Shown here: positions 1 through 11,135 of the stretch, one piece after another | Numbering within the stretch: the first letter of the stretch is position 1 | How the letters are laid out: every line of letters begins with the position of its first letter | NCBI GenBank assembly: GCA_021229015.1 | Contig: CM037788.1 | Span: 37,348,024-37,412,023 of the forward strand | Direction of reading: 5' to 3' | Source of the DNA: Solen grandis | Lineage: Eukaryota; Mollusca; Bivalvia; Adapedonta; Solenidae | DNA length: 64,000 bases | Notes under the pieces: generated by a model | The model's input: the letters and a program-made list of their open reading frames with translations, nothing else | The model's database searches: none | What the model was told of the DNA's origin: nothing | Translations under genes and position numbers: made by a program

Positions 1-416
1 GAAATATGAACGATAAAATAAATTGCTGGCCAAAAGAGTTTTCGATCCTGTTGATTTTAAGCCAAATATCAAAAAGAAGTATGTATTTCGGATGTAAGCA
101 TTAAAAGGGTGTGTAGGTAGACTTCTTTTTTTCTTCAGATAGTAACTGCTGTATAATATTATGTGATTGAGGATACTAATTTACCACTCAAGGCGTTTGC
201 CTTTATCTTCTAAAAATGTTATATTTTATTTCGTTACGTTTTTATCGCAAATGCTACAGCACATCGTATTTTTTGTATTATTTTCGCAAAATATGCATAT
301 TTTCTTTCTTGGGAACTACAATTTACGGTCAACAATTACAGTTGATCAGGCCAACATAAACTGAACTTTTGATTGTTCTAGGGTATCCACAACTTTAAGC
401 TCGGAAAGCAACGTAC
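1..416. other. Left edge, intronic for the minus-strand gene
   Basis: AT-rich sequence with no recognisable exon or repeat. The CCP exon at 417-538 ends in a good donor (gtacgt), so this should be the start of an intron. Confidence 0.5.
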
Positions 417-3400
417 AAATGCATGCAGGTAGACTCTGTCCAGAGGTCCAAACACCTGATTGTTTCGTACAGGTCCTCTTCACCAGGAGTTCTTTAGACT
501 CAAAGACGTAGCCATCCCGGCAATTGGCAACACAAACCCTATTAACAGAAAGGACAGTGATGCAAGACTGGTACATGTTTATTTAATTACATAATATAAA
601 AGGATGAAGCCTTTATTGCAGGTCCACTAAGGGGTCCCGCTATATTTAAGACGAGGTATCGAGGGTGTATTATGGAGATTTTGTGAGTCTCTTTTCTGAG
701 TTAATGCAACGTAATTTTAACACAACAATTTCGACACATTCTATTTTGGGGTACAGACTATCATTTGTTTCGATCTTCAGTTTTGAATGTACGAAACAAG
801 TATAGGTTAGTTGATACTCCTGAAAAGGTTGGTGAATCAACTTTTACTACATGAGTTCAAAGCAATGGTCTTACATCGCACGTGTTAACTCCACCACTTA
901 GATTTGTTGAATGAGCGGTTAACAGCTGAAGATGTCATCTACTTTCAAAAGCTGCACTTTTTCATGACATTGTCTAATTTTACATTTGCGAGGTACGAGT
1001 ATACCCTCAAATTATTTACATGTTGACTTTGTGGAACCACTGTGATTCTTTGTATCAAAGCTCTTCTTGTTTTATATGGAGCCGAACGGGGCACCGTGGA
1101 AACCAATCAAGACACGGCCTTATAGTTTCTTTAGACCCCACAGGGTCCTGAATAGACGTTGTCGCTATTGTCATTTGAATACAAGAGGCATCCACTTGAC
1201 AGTTTTGACTCCAGTTTAATTCGAAATAAAATGTAAATAATAATTTAAAAAAAGAATTTCAGTGTATTTTACGTTCTTTACAGTTTTTTTTTTCCAGATG
1301 ATAACTTATGGTCCAAATATGTGTAAATTGAAGTTCAAGGCTCCAAACAAAACACAGAGTATTAAAATGTCGGATATTAAACAACATACTAATGCCAGAA
1401 ACCACCTACATACATGTATTTAATAACCAATTGAGTAACAAAGTTATTTTAGGAAAATATTTGGCGGCATCTTCTTTAAGCAATCAAATCATTTCAGCAA
1501 CAAATTTTAAGAATTCCAAAGCGGTATGTATACTTATGACTTTATCAGCAGGTAGCAGTGCTACGCTGTCAGTTTCTATAGTGATAATGAGTGGTTTATA
1601 AGGAGAAATGTCCATGAAGATGTGTAAAATTATTATTTGTTGAAAGTCGCTAATTTTCACTGATTTTGAGGATGGTTTTTACTATGAATATCTACTCAAT
1701 CGCAATCATTCATTTGGCAGATCTGTAAATATATACATGTAATTATAATTACATGGATCCGTGAAATGACATTCAATATAGATTCAACGAAATTTAATAG
1801 TCCGAAAATCAATCATTTTACAGTAGTGTTAACGTACAGTTGGTTTGCAGTTTGCTCACAATTAACCATGCCGTTTGTTGGAGGAGCCAGCGGGGAGCAA
1901 AGGTCAGTGGGGACAACAGGGGCTGAAACAAGGAAAACAAATGCTGTGAATGTGAGATATTGACATTTGTAAAACGTATGTTATAGTATCAAAAGTCTAG
2001 GATTGATACATGTTTATATTTTATATATATTTGTTTTTTCAATCACCTCCTTAAAATTTTGAGCATAATGGTTTAGTTTATGCATTCAAAATTTCTTTAA
2101 GGTCTTTCCATTCTAAAAGCGATCAATTTCATCAAAGCCATGTATATAACTTAACAATACGCATGAATATAAGATTTTAAAGTGTTAAACAATGATAATC
2201 TTAGGGGAGAATTGACATTTCATGATAAGTGACAAAAGCTCTTTTATTACCTCCCCTCGATTATTTTGTTGCCATGAGTTATCACCCCTGAAAACCATAA
2301 CAAGTGATTTTCTCTATTTACCAATGGTAAAGTTTAGATTTGTTCATGGAAATTGATACAAAATCATAAAATGCATCTTTCTACCATGAGTTTTTCTCAT
2401 AAATCAAATTCAGTTTTTCATATGCATAGAAAATACATATTTTCCAGGTAAATAAAACTCAATGATATTTATTATTTCTCAAAAGATATGCGGATTATCC
2501 CCCCCCCCCCCCCCCCCCCCCCAAAAGTAGATAAAACTTGAAAAAAAACAAACTCTTTGTGTTTTTTTTAATGTCTTCAAAGTGATAAAATTTCATAGAA
2601 ATATAACCATCCAATGGCAAGATATGGAATATGGCTATTAGGATGGGAAGACCTTAATCTAACTAGCTGCAATAATAGAGCATTGAGAACTGAACTGCAT
2701 AAAATCCATAGTCAAAAACATATGATAATCGGAAGTCGTCGGGTAATTTAGTACCAAGTGTACCGTAGCCTTCGTAGCCAAGGTGTTCCTATTGCCGGTC
2801 TCGGTGACCAAGTTGGTAAAACGGAAAAAGTTAGTGACATGTCCCTGGTTCGAACCCGGCAACGGTCTCTTTGATGCCTCGCCTCTGATTTACGTGAGAA
2901 TTTTGTTTATTACAGGAGATGGTGAAAATTTGTAAAATCCCGAGCATATTTTTCTACAACATCCCTGCCAAGTCTGTTTTTTTTTTTCTCACAGGGACTG
3001 AGAATGTATCCCGATTTCTGTATGATCTCGGATAGTATCATATCGAAGCATTGACATCTATTGTAAATTCTGAAATGAAATATTTGCTACAAACAGTGAA
3101 TATATTTTAACTTACCAGGTGTCGTTGGTATAATTATTTTCGGAGTCGTTGGAACCCTAGGTGTGGAATTTGGTGACGTCACGACGCCGCTCGAGCTCAA
3201 GCCTGCAACGGAAGATATTTTGGGACTCTAAAAATATGCAGTTTTCAGAAAGGAACGATAATCAAAAACTGGATTATGGAACACCATGACTGTCTTACGA
3301 TGTGCACCTGTCTTTATGTTTGGTACATATGTCTTTATGTTCAGTGGTTAACACATTATATGCAGTGGTAAAATCGTTATGTTCAGTAGAATTGTGATTA

Positions 3401-6400
3401 TGTGGTGTTCACTTGCCATTATCTGCGGTGCATCTGACATGCAGTGCAGATATTATTATATACAGTCCTTTTGTTAGTATGTCCAGTTCATTTTGCTTTA
3501 TAATCGGTCCACGTGTCTTAATAATAGGTTGGTTTGTCATTATGTTCACTTCAATGGTCATGATGTTAGATGGTTATTATAGGCAGTTCGTCCTTTAATA
3601 TATGCAGTTGAAAAGTATTAATGTGCAGTGATTTCAACTTAATGCTCAGCGGTAAAGATCGCTTTATGTTCTATTGATTTTGTATTATTTTCAGTTCACA
3701 TGACTTCATATGCAGTGCTTATTGCATTATGTTCAGTGCTCTCTATATTATGATGATGTGGTTAAAATTATAAAGGAATATTCCGAAGATGTCATTGTTA
3801 TGCGAGCCTCAAAACATTTTATTGAACTCGTTTAGTAAAATTTGATACATGTCAGATTCTTTTTATCATATGACAGTAAATCGCGATTTTGACAACAAAC
3901 AAACAAAACATAAATGAACGGACTGTGCACGAATAACCTTTTGTAATCTAACACCAAGAAAATAGTTTCAAATGATAACTGAAAATAACGATTTTATGTG
4001 TGTATTTTCATACATTTTTAACATTATATGAATAATGAATCGAACACATTTACTCCAGCTGTTGGAGTTTAACACACTATGTATATACATGGAATAAATG
4101 CGCGTGACGCGGAATGGTGTAATTCGGTCTAAAAGTTATAATATGTAACGCATAAGAAAATATATGATGGTTATACAAAACCGGAAACAGCTGTTTGAGA
4201 AAAATGTGCGATATGCGATATAGCGCCGTAGACACGTGACATGATATCATACTCAGTCAATCAGTCCTAGACCTATCGTAGATTTACAAATGCCATTTAA
4301 ACAATGAACCTGCGTCCTCCAGATACAAGGCGGATGCCTAAAAGAAATCTGTACTTACATGTGGGTTTATTACCATCCGGGGCACAGCCAAGCAGTTCAA
4401 ATCTGAGAGCAATGTTTTCATGCCATGCCAGGGGGTTTATACGGACAAATTTGGCATCGAATGGACAGGAAAACGTGTTTGTAACTGGACTGGAATTGTC
4501 TGTGTTTCCATACAGGAACTGAAATAGTTTTATAGGATACATAGAGGATCCATCAACAAACTGCAATAAAAAGGTACTGGCCAAAATATATCTTTAAAAC
4601 TTTAAATAAAGCTTACCAAATGATGTTTTGTCGAGTTTTGTGCCGTTAAACACATTAAATTTAAATTTTGCTCTTTATAATTATAAAAGTACAATTATAT
4701 TATTTATTTCTTCGAAAGGAGACAAATGTGGTCTTCTTGTCTATTATTGTTAGTTCTATCTGGTCAACCTATCTCGCGAGTCCCAAATCAAATCAGGATC
4801 GTGCGTAATAAGGCGTAAAAAACTTGTTTGTTTCCGCTAACCCTTCACTTTTTTCTAGCATTCGGGTTACCAGCGTTGCGTAGTTTTTCTTTTCTTCTCT
4901 CTCTCCTCTCTTTTTTCAACTTTTTTTTTGTGATGATAGGGGAATCAACTTTTTATAATTTTTTTTAGCATGGGCCCAAGATAGCAGTTTACTCGAGTGT
5001 GAGACATTACAAAAGTTTTACACACACTCATAGCGACAGATTTTGAAAGTACCTTGAATGATGCAAATGAATTTGTTTCAGTCAATATCAAAATACCGGT
5101 AAGTTAAAGAGTTCCAATATGACTAATGGTGATTTTCGAAGAAAATCGATGATGACGTCAGAGAGCTACCTGGTCTGTGACGAATTGGCTGTCATAGGAA
5201 TCCCAATTCTGTCCGTCCACACTGTATAACACGCGGTATCTCGTGACGTATTCGTTAGCCGAATCCCCTGACAACACGCCCCGCCCCTTGGTAACGATGC
5301 CGGTTATACGGGTCAAATTATTGAGCTCCACCTGCATTGTATTTTTTTTTTTATTATCATTAAACGTTTCATATCATTATAGTATAAGAGTTTGAATTTT
5401 TGAATTCTGAAAAATTGAGAAACAGGGTCGCATTCCATCAACAATTCTTAGCGCTTAGTAATAATTTACTACTTAAGGGCGAATTTCATCAATCTAGATT
5501 CTCTAGAAAGAAAAAAAATACAAAAAAAGGTATTTTATTTTTTAACAAATTTAGATATTATGGTAAGAAATGATTTCTTGTTAGTCATATACTTGAATAT
5601 TTCATAAAGTAAGAATGGTGGAATGTATGTCTACCTTATTTAAGTACATGTATTTAAGAAATGCTTAAGCATTATTATAACTTTCTCTGCTAACTTAGTC
5701 CTACTGATGACATGTATTCCCATCTTTATTCTAAAAATGCTCTTTAACATTACATAAGATAATGTTACATAATATTACATAATCTTAATTTGGCATCAAT
5801 CAATACATTTGTAGTCCCCAAAACCATGCATAATAACAAAATAGTGTATGATAGAATGAGTTTAGTGATGGTTGTGATGGTGATTACACTTACTGATACA
5901 GGATCAATTTTTACATGTTAATCTAATCCATATCATATACTACTTTAAAAAAAACCTTGGTCATATAAATATATGAACTAGTACATTTAGTATTTTGTTT
6001 CACGAGTTTATTTATCATTTCAAGATTCCTTGCTCATATTTGCTCATATTTGAGGGCAGGTTTATAAGCCATCAGCAGAAATAATTAAAACTTTTTAAGA
6101 TGTAACAAAGTATGTCTATATATGAACAAATGTTTTGGTGTATACATATTGAAAGTCCTATCATAAGAGAAGACACCTTTGGTAATATGATGAACAATTC
6201 CAGACATTCCTTAGTGTAATTTGAGCCAGAAATGGTGATATATTTACCATCATCATTATCATTATCATCACCATTTTTTTTTTAAATTCTTGCCTGTATA
6301 TACTGGTCCAGTGTATTATTATAAGACCGCCAGCCAGCGCTTTGAGCGATGTTGTTCACCATGGTGACTGTAGACTCCAAGCGGGCACGTTCCGGACCAA

Positions 6401-9400
6401 AATTGTACCCCCGGACACCTGTCCACGTGGAGGACGCCTTAAGCTGAGAATCGGCCACGGAGGCCAGTAACGACCTGGAGCATGTATTGCCTGGAAAGAA
6501 AAACTTTTTTTTTAGATTTTGCTTCTCTATTGTTGTTTTTTTACTGATTCGTAAGTTAAAAGTTCAGTAGTTGTTTTTTATTTAAATCTACTTTACTATT
6601 ACTCAGGTATATAATTGGTAAGAAGCATTCATTTCATCATGTATAATAAATGTTTGATATTGATTAATAATTTAGTACATCAGGTTCGATATCCACCAAA
6701 ATGACTTAGCGTTAAGTAATATTTATATAACAAATCTAGACAGGATCGCATTCCACCGTTCTTATTTTATAAAAAAAAGTACAAGAGAAAGTTGATATGA
6801 GTTGTTGAAACCTTAAATTTTAACAATACTTGATATCAAATGAAACATGTTAAACATTTAAGGCCCATTATTCTTCCAAAAGTAGTGTATATTCTTCGGA
6901 CAGAAAAAAACAAAGTATGGGCTAAAGATTTTTTACGAGATGCAATGTGTACATACTCGCTGACGACAACGTTACTAGAATGAATAACTGAGAAAGAATC
7001 TTTTACTTAAGTTCATTCAATTGTTTACAAAAACAACTAATTTGCTTACTGCGCATATCGTCGTCAATTTTCTATAAACATTCAGTATATCTCCGTTAAC
7101 AAATCACGAGTGCATAAATTGACCGACTTAGCAGATAAACAAATTGTGATTAGATTTCAAATTCAAATTATTTCCGATCACAGAATGTCTTCGGGAATAC
7201 TCGCCATTGCAAAATATAAACAATGAGAGAAGTTTGTTTGTTGGGTTTAAAGTCCAGCCGACAGTGTTTCAGTCATTTGGAAACGATGTCTACATGAGAC
7301 AGATATAGTGCTGCCGAGAGTATTTTGACATTAATCCAAAATACTAAAATGCGTAATTTGATAAACTTTTCCAATGCATTTACAACTTATATTTGCACAC
7401 TGTGTACCATTTGTATTAGTCTACATCATGCTTATGTTATTTTATGTTGTTGATACTTTTTTTTCATGAAAATTGAATCATTATGAAATATAACGGGCCT
7501 TGAATGATGCAATTTTTCCTAAAGTATTAAAATATATTTCAGCGTTCAGTAATGTTGTTGTAATTGAAGCCTGGAAACAAGTATTTTTCCTTATACCTGT
7601 TGATCTCCTCTTTCGGTCAATTGTCTTTAATTGGTCATCGCTTCGTTTATTGGATACAATATGATATATATTTTATGCATAGAATAATGCCTTTCACCCA
7701 AAACGATTCAATCTCTTTGATTCTTAGCTTTTCTTTCCGATGTTTTTACTTAGAAGTCCCTTTCAATTTTCCTCAGACGGAATAAAAATATAGTTCTCTC
7801 TCTCTTACTGGATTAGAAAGAAGAAAGAAGCAGACAAAGACCGACGCCAATACACATCAAATGAAATCATGAGAAAAATGAGATTTTGTATGTATTATTT
7901 TAATGGTATATTTAGATAGAAAGAATAAAATTCAACAGAAGGAAGAAAGGAAGGAAGGAAGACTTACTAACACACGCCGGTAGAGGAGCGGTGCCGTTCC
8001 AGTCTCCCGTGGATTCGTCACACGCAAGAGGAATGACTTTCTCCCCGGACTCGAATATATAACCGCTGTTGCACACTCCTTTGCATATCCTTTATTAAAA
8101 TGATATAACCAATTTCATTACTTTCTAAATATTCACAACCTTTTGTGTATTTAGATAGGTAGCTTCGATATTTCGAAGTATCAAAATAATGATAGCGCAC
8201 TTAACGGAGGTATATTATGAACTTTTTGAAAGAAAGAAGGGTAGAAATTACTGACGAAAATCAGTTAATTAGAAAAATGAATAAAAACGATGAAAAAATG
8301 GTTAGATTGTTCAGACAATAAAAAAAATCTATGAAAGGGAGGAAAAGCCAAGTACTGAAAGAAGAAAGAAAGAAAGAAAGAAAGAAAACAATGCCGAGAG
8401 AAAGAAAGAACTAAATAAATACAGAAAGAAAGTAAGAACGAAATACTGCCGAGGGGCGGAAAAGAAAGAAATATCAGCTACTGAAAAGAAAGAAAGAAAG
8501 AAAGAACATACAAGGACGAGCCCTCGTTCCCACACTGCATGACGCCGTTGACCGGGGCTGCCAGGGAGGCACACCTTGAGGGGGCCGGTGTGGTCGCTGA
8601 AGGGTAGTATCATGTATGGGTAGTTAGGTAATCTGCTTGGGTGTAACGTCCCACCAACAGTATTTTAGTCATTTAAAGATTATATTTACATAAGACAGTT
8701 ATAATGCTGCCACACTGCAGTATCAAGCCGTAGACATGTGGCATGATACCACACCCAGTCACATTATCTTGACAACGGCCAGCCAGTTCTTGAACTATCT
8801 TTGGTAATTCAATGTTCAGTATCATTTTAACTTTGTTGGTATATGTCGGTCGTGCCTGGGGATAGAACACACGACTTCTTTGTTTATAGGTCGATTTTGT
8901 ATGTAGGTCTGTATCGGCATTATGCCCGGAAAAGCTATTACTACATTTCCAACTAGCTGCCTCCTTGCGAAGGTTGGCAAAACTACAAAACCAAACAAGA
9001 TGTTAATGGGTACTTATCAAGAAATAACATTGCGAAAGACACCCTTTCAGCCTAACTGTATTTTTAATTTTAAAAATACCAGTCTTATCAGAGAGAATTA
9101 AGAAAATAAGTCATAGGGCACTGGGTGTAAATTGTCTTTGATTTGCTTTTTTATCTAATTTAAGAGGATTTTGCCTGGCTTTTACTTTAAATTGATGACA
9201 AATAATAACTTAAGGATTTAAAATGGTAATATATACACATACCTGATAGAGCGACATCATATGCCAGGATAAAAACTGAAACAGCAGAAATTCAGTAAGT
9301 TAGTCGAATATTCATTTTCTCTTTATACAACAAAATTTATCACATGACAATATGCTCAAACAGCTGTTTCCGGTTTTGTATAACCATCACATATTGTCTT

Positions 9401-9905
9401 ATATTTAACACGTCACATATAACATTTAGGCCGAATTACATCACTTCGCGACAAACGCGTATTCTATATATGCATAGTGTGATGAACTCGAGCAGATGGA
9501 TTAAATGTGTTTGATGCAACTAACTTTGATCAAAACGATGCATTATTCATATGATGCTGATACACCTGTTAAATCGTTATTTTCAGTTATTATTTGAAAC
9601 TATTTTCTTGGTGTCCGCTCATTCATGTTTCTGTTTGTTTGTTGTTATAATCGCGATTTACTATCAGTATAGAACATATGATAAAAAGAATCTGAAATGA
9701 ATTGTCATTTGTCATTTCGCCAAATGTCATTACTCGTTTAGTAAAATTTAATATGAAATAACAATTCATGTAAAGTCCTAGGTATATTTTCAAAATTGTG
9801 TATATATACTTATTCATTTTAATTTTCATTTAATTTATTACATATAAAATAGTAAATAAATACAATACCTGTAATTATTGAAACTAAAATAGACTTGTTC
9901 TCCAT
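417..9905 (-). CDS. Secreted CCP/discoidin modular protein, left copy, 3' end beyond window
   Basis: Ten minus-strand exons, in reading order: 9869-9905, 9243-9275, 8512-8596, 7968-8089, 6294-6490, 5170-5331, 4359-4518, 3116-3202, 1838-1922, 417-538. All junction phases agree and give about 363 residues before the left edge. Exons 1-2 form a split signal peptide (MENKSILVSIITVFILAYD). Exons 3-4 form a six-cysteine CCP (VMQCG, CKGVC, LACDE, GDWNG, LPACV). Exons 5-7 form an F5/8 type C domain of about 170 residues (start NTCSRS, YIQ junction, VLYSVDGQNW, FVRINPLAW, end FELLGC). Exon 8 is a Ser/Thr/Pro linker (VPTTPKIIIPTTP) and exons 9-10 are a second CCP (CVANCRDGYVFES, SGVWTSG, LPACI). The last exon ends in phase 1, so another module, probably a second discoidin domain, should follow to the left. 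Discoidin and CCP domains bind glycans, lipids or proteins outside the cell; the ligand is unknown. The exon 5 donor is GC, not GT. Confidence 0.85.
2499..2522 (+). repeat. Run of 24 C
   Basis: An uninterrupted C homopolymer in the intron between the second-CCP and linker exons. The right copy has only a short CTCCCCC at the matching point (near 20437). Confidence 0.9.
2794..2870 (+). repeat. tRNA-derived SINE head, left copy
   Basis: An A-box-like TGACCAAGTTGGTAAAACG and a perfect B box GGTTCGAACCC at 2847-2857. The spacing is tRNA-like but the acceptor and anticodon arms do not fold as an intact tRNA. Confidence 0.55.
3311..3765. repeat. Divergent 21-bp minisatellite, left copy
   Basis: About 20 head-to-tail units of about 21 bp around a core like TTATGTTCAGTG (CTTTATGTTCAGTGGTTAA, CGTTATGTTCAGTAGAATTG, ATTATGTTCAGTGCTCTC). 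It is intronic in the minus-strand gene. Because 21 is a multiple of three it leaves spurious open frames. Confidence 0.6.
3859..4206 (+). mobile_element. Same MITE family, left copy, forward, right terminus lost
   Basis: The left terminal repeat CTTTTTATCATATGACA is at 3859-3875. The right terminal repeat is missing: after GTTTGAGAAAAATGTG the sequence jumps directly to GCGATATAGCG. The right copy keeps both ends, so the two copies of the segment differ here by a small deletion. Confidence 0.6.
5427..5628. repeat. ~200 bp dispersed repeat with inverted ends
   Basis: It starts GTCGCATTCCATCAACAATTC and ends TAAGAATGGTGGAATGTATG, roughly inverted copies of each other. The phrase TCGCATTCCACC / TTAGCGCTAA recurs near 6690-6760, 23372-23580 and 60718-60755. 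Probably a MITE fragment family. Confidence 0.4.
6860..7501. mobile_element. ~640 bp MITE-like repeat with AAGGCCC ends, left copy
   Basis: It starts AAGGCCCATTAT and ends ATAACGGGCCTT, an imperfect terminal inverted repeat with one mismatch in 12. A second family member lies near 13203. Compared with that member it contains an extra ~100 bp (about 7228-7320) that resembles the 3' end of the local SINEs on the minus strand, so it looks like a nested insertion. Confidence 0.5.
8355..8505 (+). repeat. (GAAA)n-rich tract
   Basis: Purine-rich GAAAG microsatellite array directly beside the donor of the first CCP exon of the minus-strand gene. The right copy (about 26330-26405) is shorter, and the exon beside it is damaged. 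Confidence 0.85.
8640..8885 (-). repeat. SINE, left copy, reverse orientation
   Basis: On the minus strand: a degenerate B box (GTTCTATCCCCAGG), then the body, then the conserved tail GACTGGGTGTGGTATCATGC, TCTACGGCTTGATACTGCAG, TGTGGCAGCATTATAAC. That tail recurs at least seven times in the window. Confidence 0.6.
9336..9688 (-). mobile_element. Same MITE family, left copy, reverse orientation
   Basis: Counterpart of 27223-27575. With the element at 3859 it forms a widely spaced inverted pair around most of the minus-strand gene. Confidence 0.55.
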
Positions 9906-9924
9906 TTTCCTTGTTTGTCTTAAC

Positions 9925-9956
9925 TGCGCATGCTTATAAGTTGTCACGTGTTATCT
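9925..9956 (-). promoter_or_regulatory. Candidate promoter motifs of the CCP/discoidin gene, left copy
   Basis: Reading on the minus strand within 52 bp upstream of the ATG at 9905: AGATAA (9951-9956), the E-box CACGTG (9945-9950), CTTATAAG (9933-9940) and the NRF1-like GCATGCGCA (9925-9933). A GCCATCTT word follows further upstream near 9973. The right copy is unchanged (AGATAA at 27833-27838). No transcription start is shown by the sequence. Confidence 0.4.
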
Positions 9957-10479
9957 CTCTGAGCAGTTTAAGATGGCGTCGATGTGTCACTGTGACTGGG
10001 GGTTCTTTATCAGTAGAGGACGGTGTTTAATCTTAAAGTCAGCTGTTTGTATCCCAACCTAGCTATCTAGTTATGTTGGGTGGTCAATGCATTGAACCAA
10101 GTTACCTCATGTCATTTACAAGTAATTTATATAGGTCCAGAAACACACTTTCCTTGTTAATTAGCTTGTTGGGCATCTTCTGTTTTGCTCCTCATTTCTC
10201 CCTTGTGATGTTCTTCTTCAAAGAGATTCTGACAACAAATGCATTGAACTGTATTTACTTTACTTTCATTGATGAACGGAATGCTAATTTTCAATTCTTG
10301 ACATTTGACTTGAATGACAAAGTGAAATGATAAAAAGCCCCACTCTTTAACATAAGCATTATTTAATGGAGACAAATGAGAGAAAATACAAGTTATGGAC
10401 TTGGTCTGTAAGGATGAATCATCGTTAAACAACAATAATACAACAAAACAACATCAAATTAACATCTGTGTGTGTTCGT

Positions 10480-10515
10480 GTGTATGTATGTATGTATGTA
10501 TGTATGTATGCATGC
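10480..10515 (+). repeat. (ATGT)n microsatellite
   Basis: Tandem ATGT followed by ATGC units in the spacer between the head-to-head genes. The right copy at about 28362-28400 has a different unit count. Confidence 0.85.
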
Positions 10516-10989
10516 ATGCGTGTATATACGCTTGCCAGCATGTATTATGCAGGTATACATGAAGTTTGTACGTATATACTTATATATCTTTGTTCTCATA
10601 CATTTATCTAGATACGTTTCCTTGGTGAATTTCTAAGCCCGAGGTATTTCCCATAAGAGCCTAGCAACCTGTATATAACAAACAGGCCATTATTTTATTG
10701 ACACTTCTCGCTTTACGTGCATCCAAATATACAGACGTCTACCGATTAAGTTCATTTTATAGATATTTAACTATGTAGCAATGTTGAAACTTCGTCCCTT
10801 TGTACCCTTGATGTACAATGTTTATTGCACAGTAAATGGCGACACTTCGAGGAGCAATAAATTAATTGATTAATACCATACAAGGTCCGGCACAAACACA
10901 GTTATTTTCCATGAAACTATGTATACATCTATTCTCTCGGTTGTACGGGTTTCGGGATATTAAAGGATCCCAGCTTTGATCTTCGAAAA

Positions 10990-11135
10990 ATGGTGACTGG
11001 GTGTGGTACCATGCCACATGTCTACAGCGTGATATTGCAGTGTGGCAGCATTGTATCTGTATTATGTGGAGAAGTGACTGAAAAACTGTTGGTGAAGCGT
11101 AAAATCCAAGCAGTCAAAAAAACAGACAAATAATT
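10990..11135 (+). repeat. SINE 3' part, left copy
   Basis: Conserved SINE tail GACTGGGTGTGGTACCATGC, TACAGCGTGATATTGCAG and TGTGGCAGCATTGTATC, ending in an A-rich stretch. Counterpart at about 28871-29016. Confidence 0.55.

Noticed and set aside
3413..3598. A small gene in the 3.4 kb or 21.2-21.5 kb region
   Set aside because: The frames are open because of the 21-bp repeat period; no domain or start context supports coding.
8329..8613. A 94-codon frame rich in Phe/Ser/Leu
   Set aside because: It is mostly the reverse of the GAAA microsatellite. The real exon there uses another frame (RCASLAAPVNG).
10073..10435. Overlapping 85- and 92-codon frames on opposite strands in the spacer
   Set aside because: They are conserved between copies only because the copies are near-identical; no domain, splice partner or codon bias is seen.
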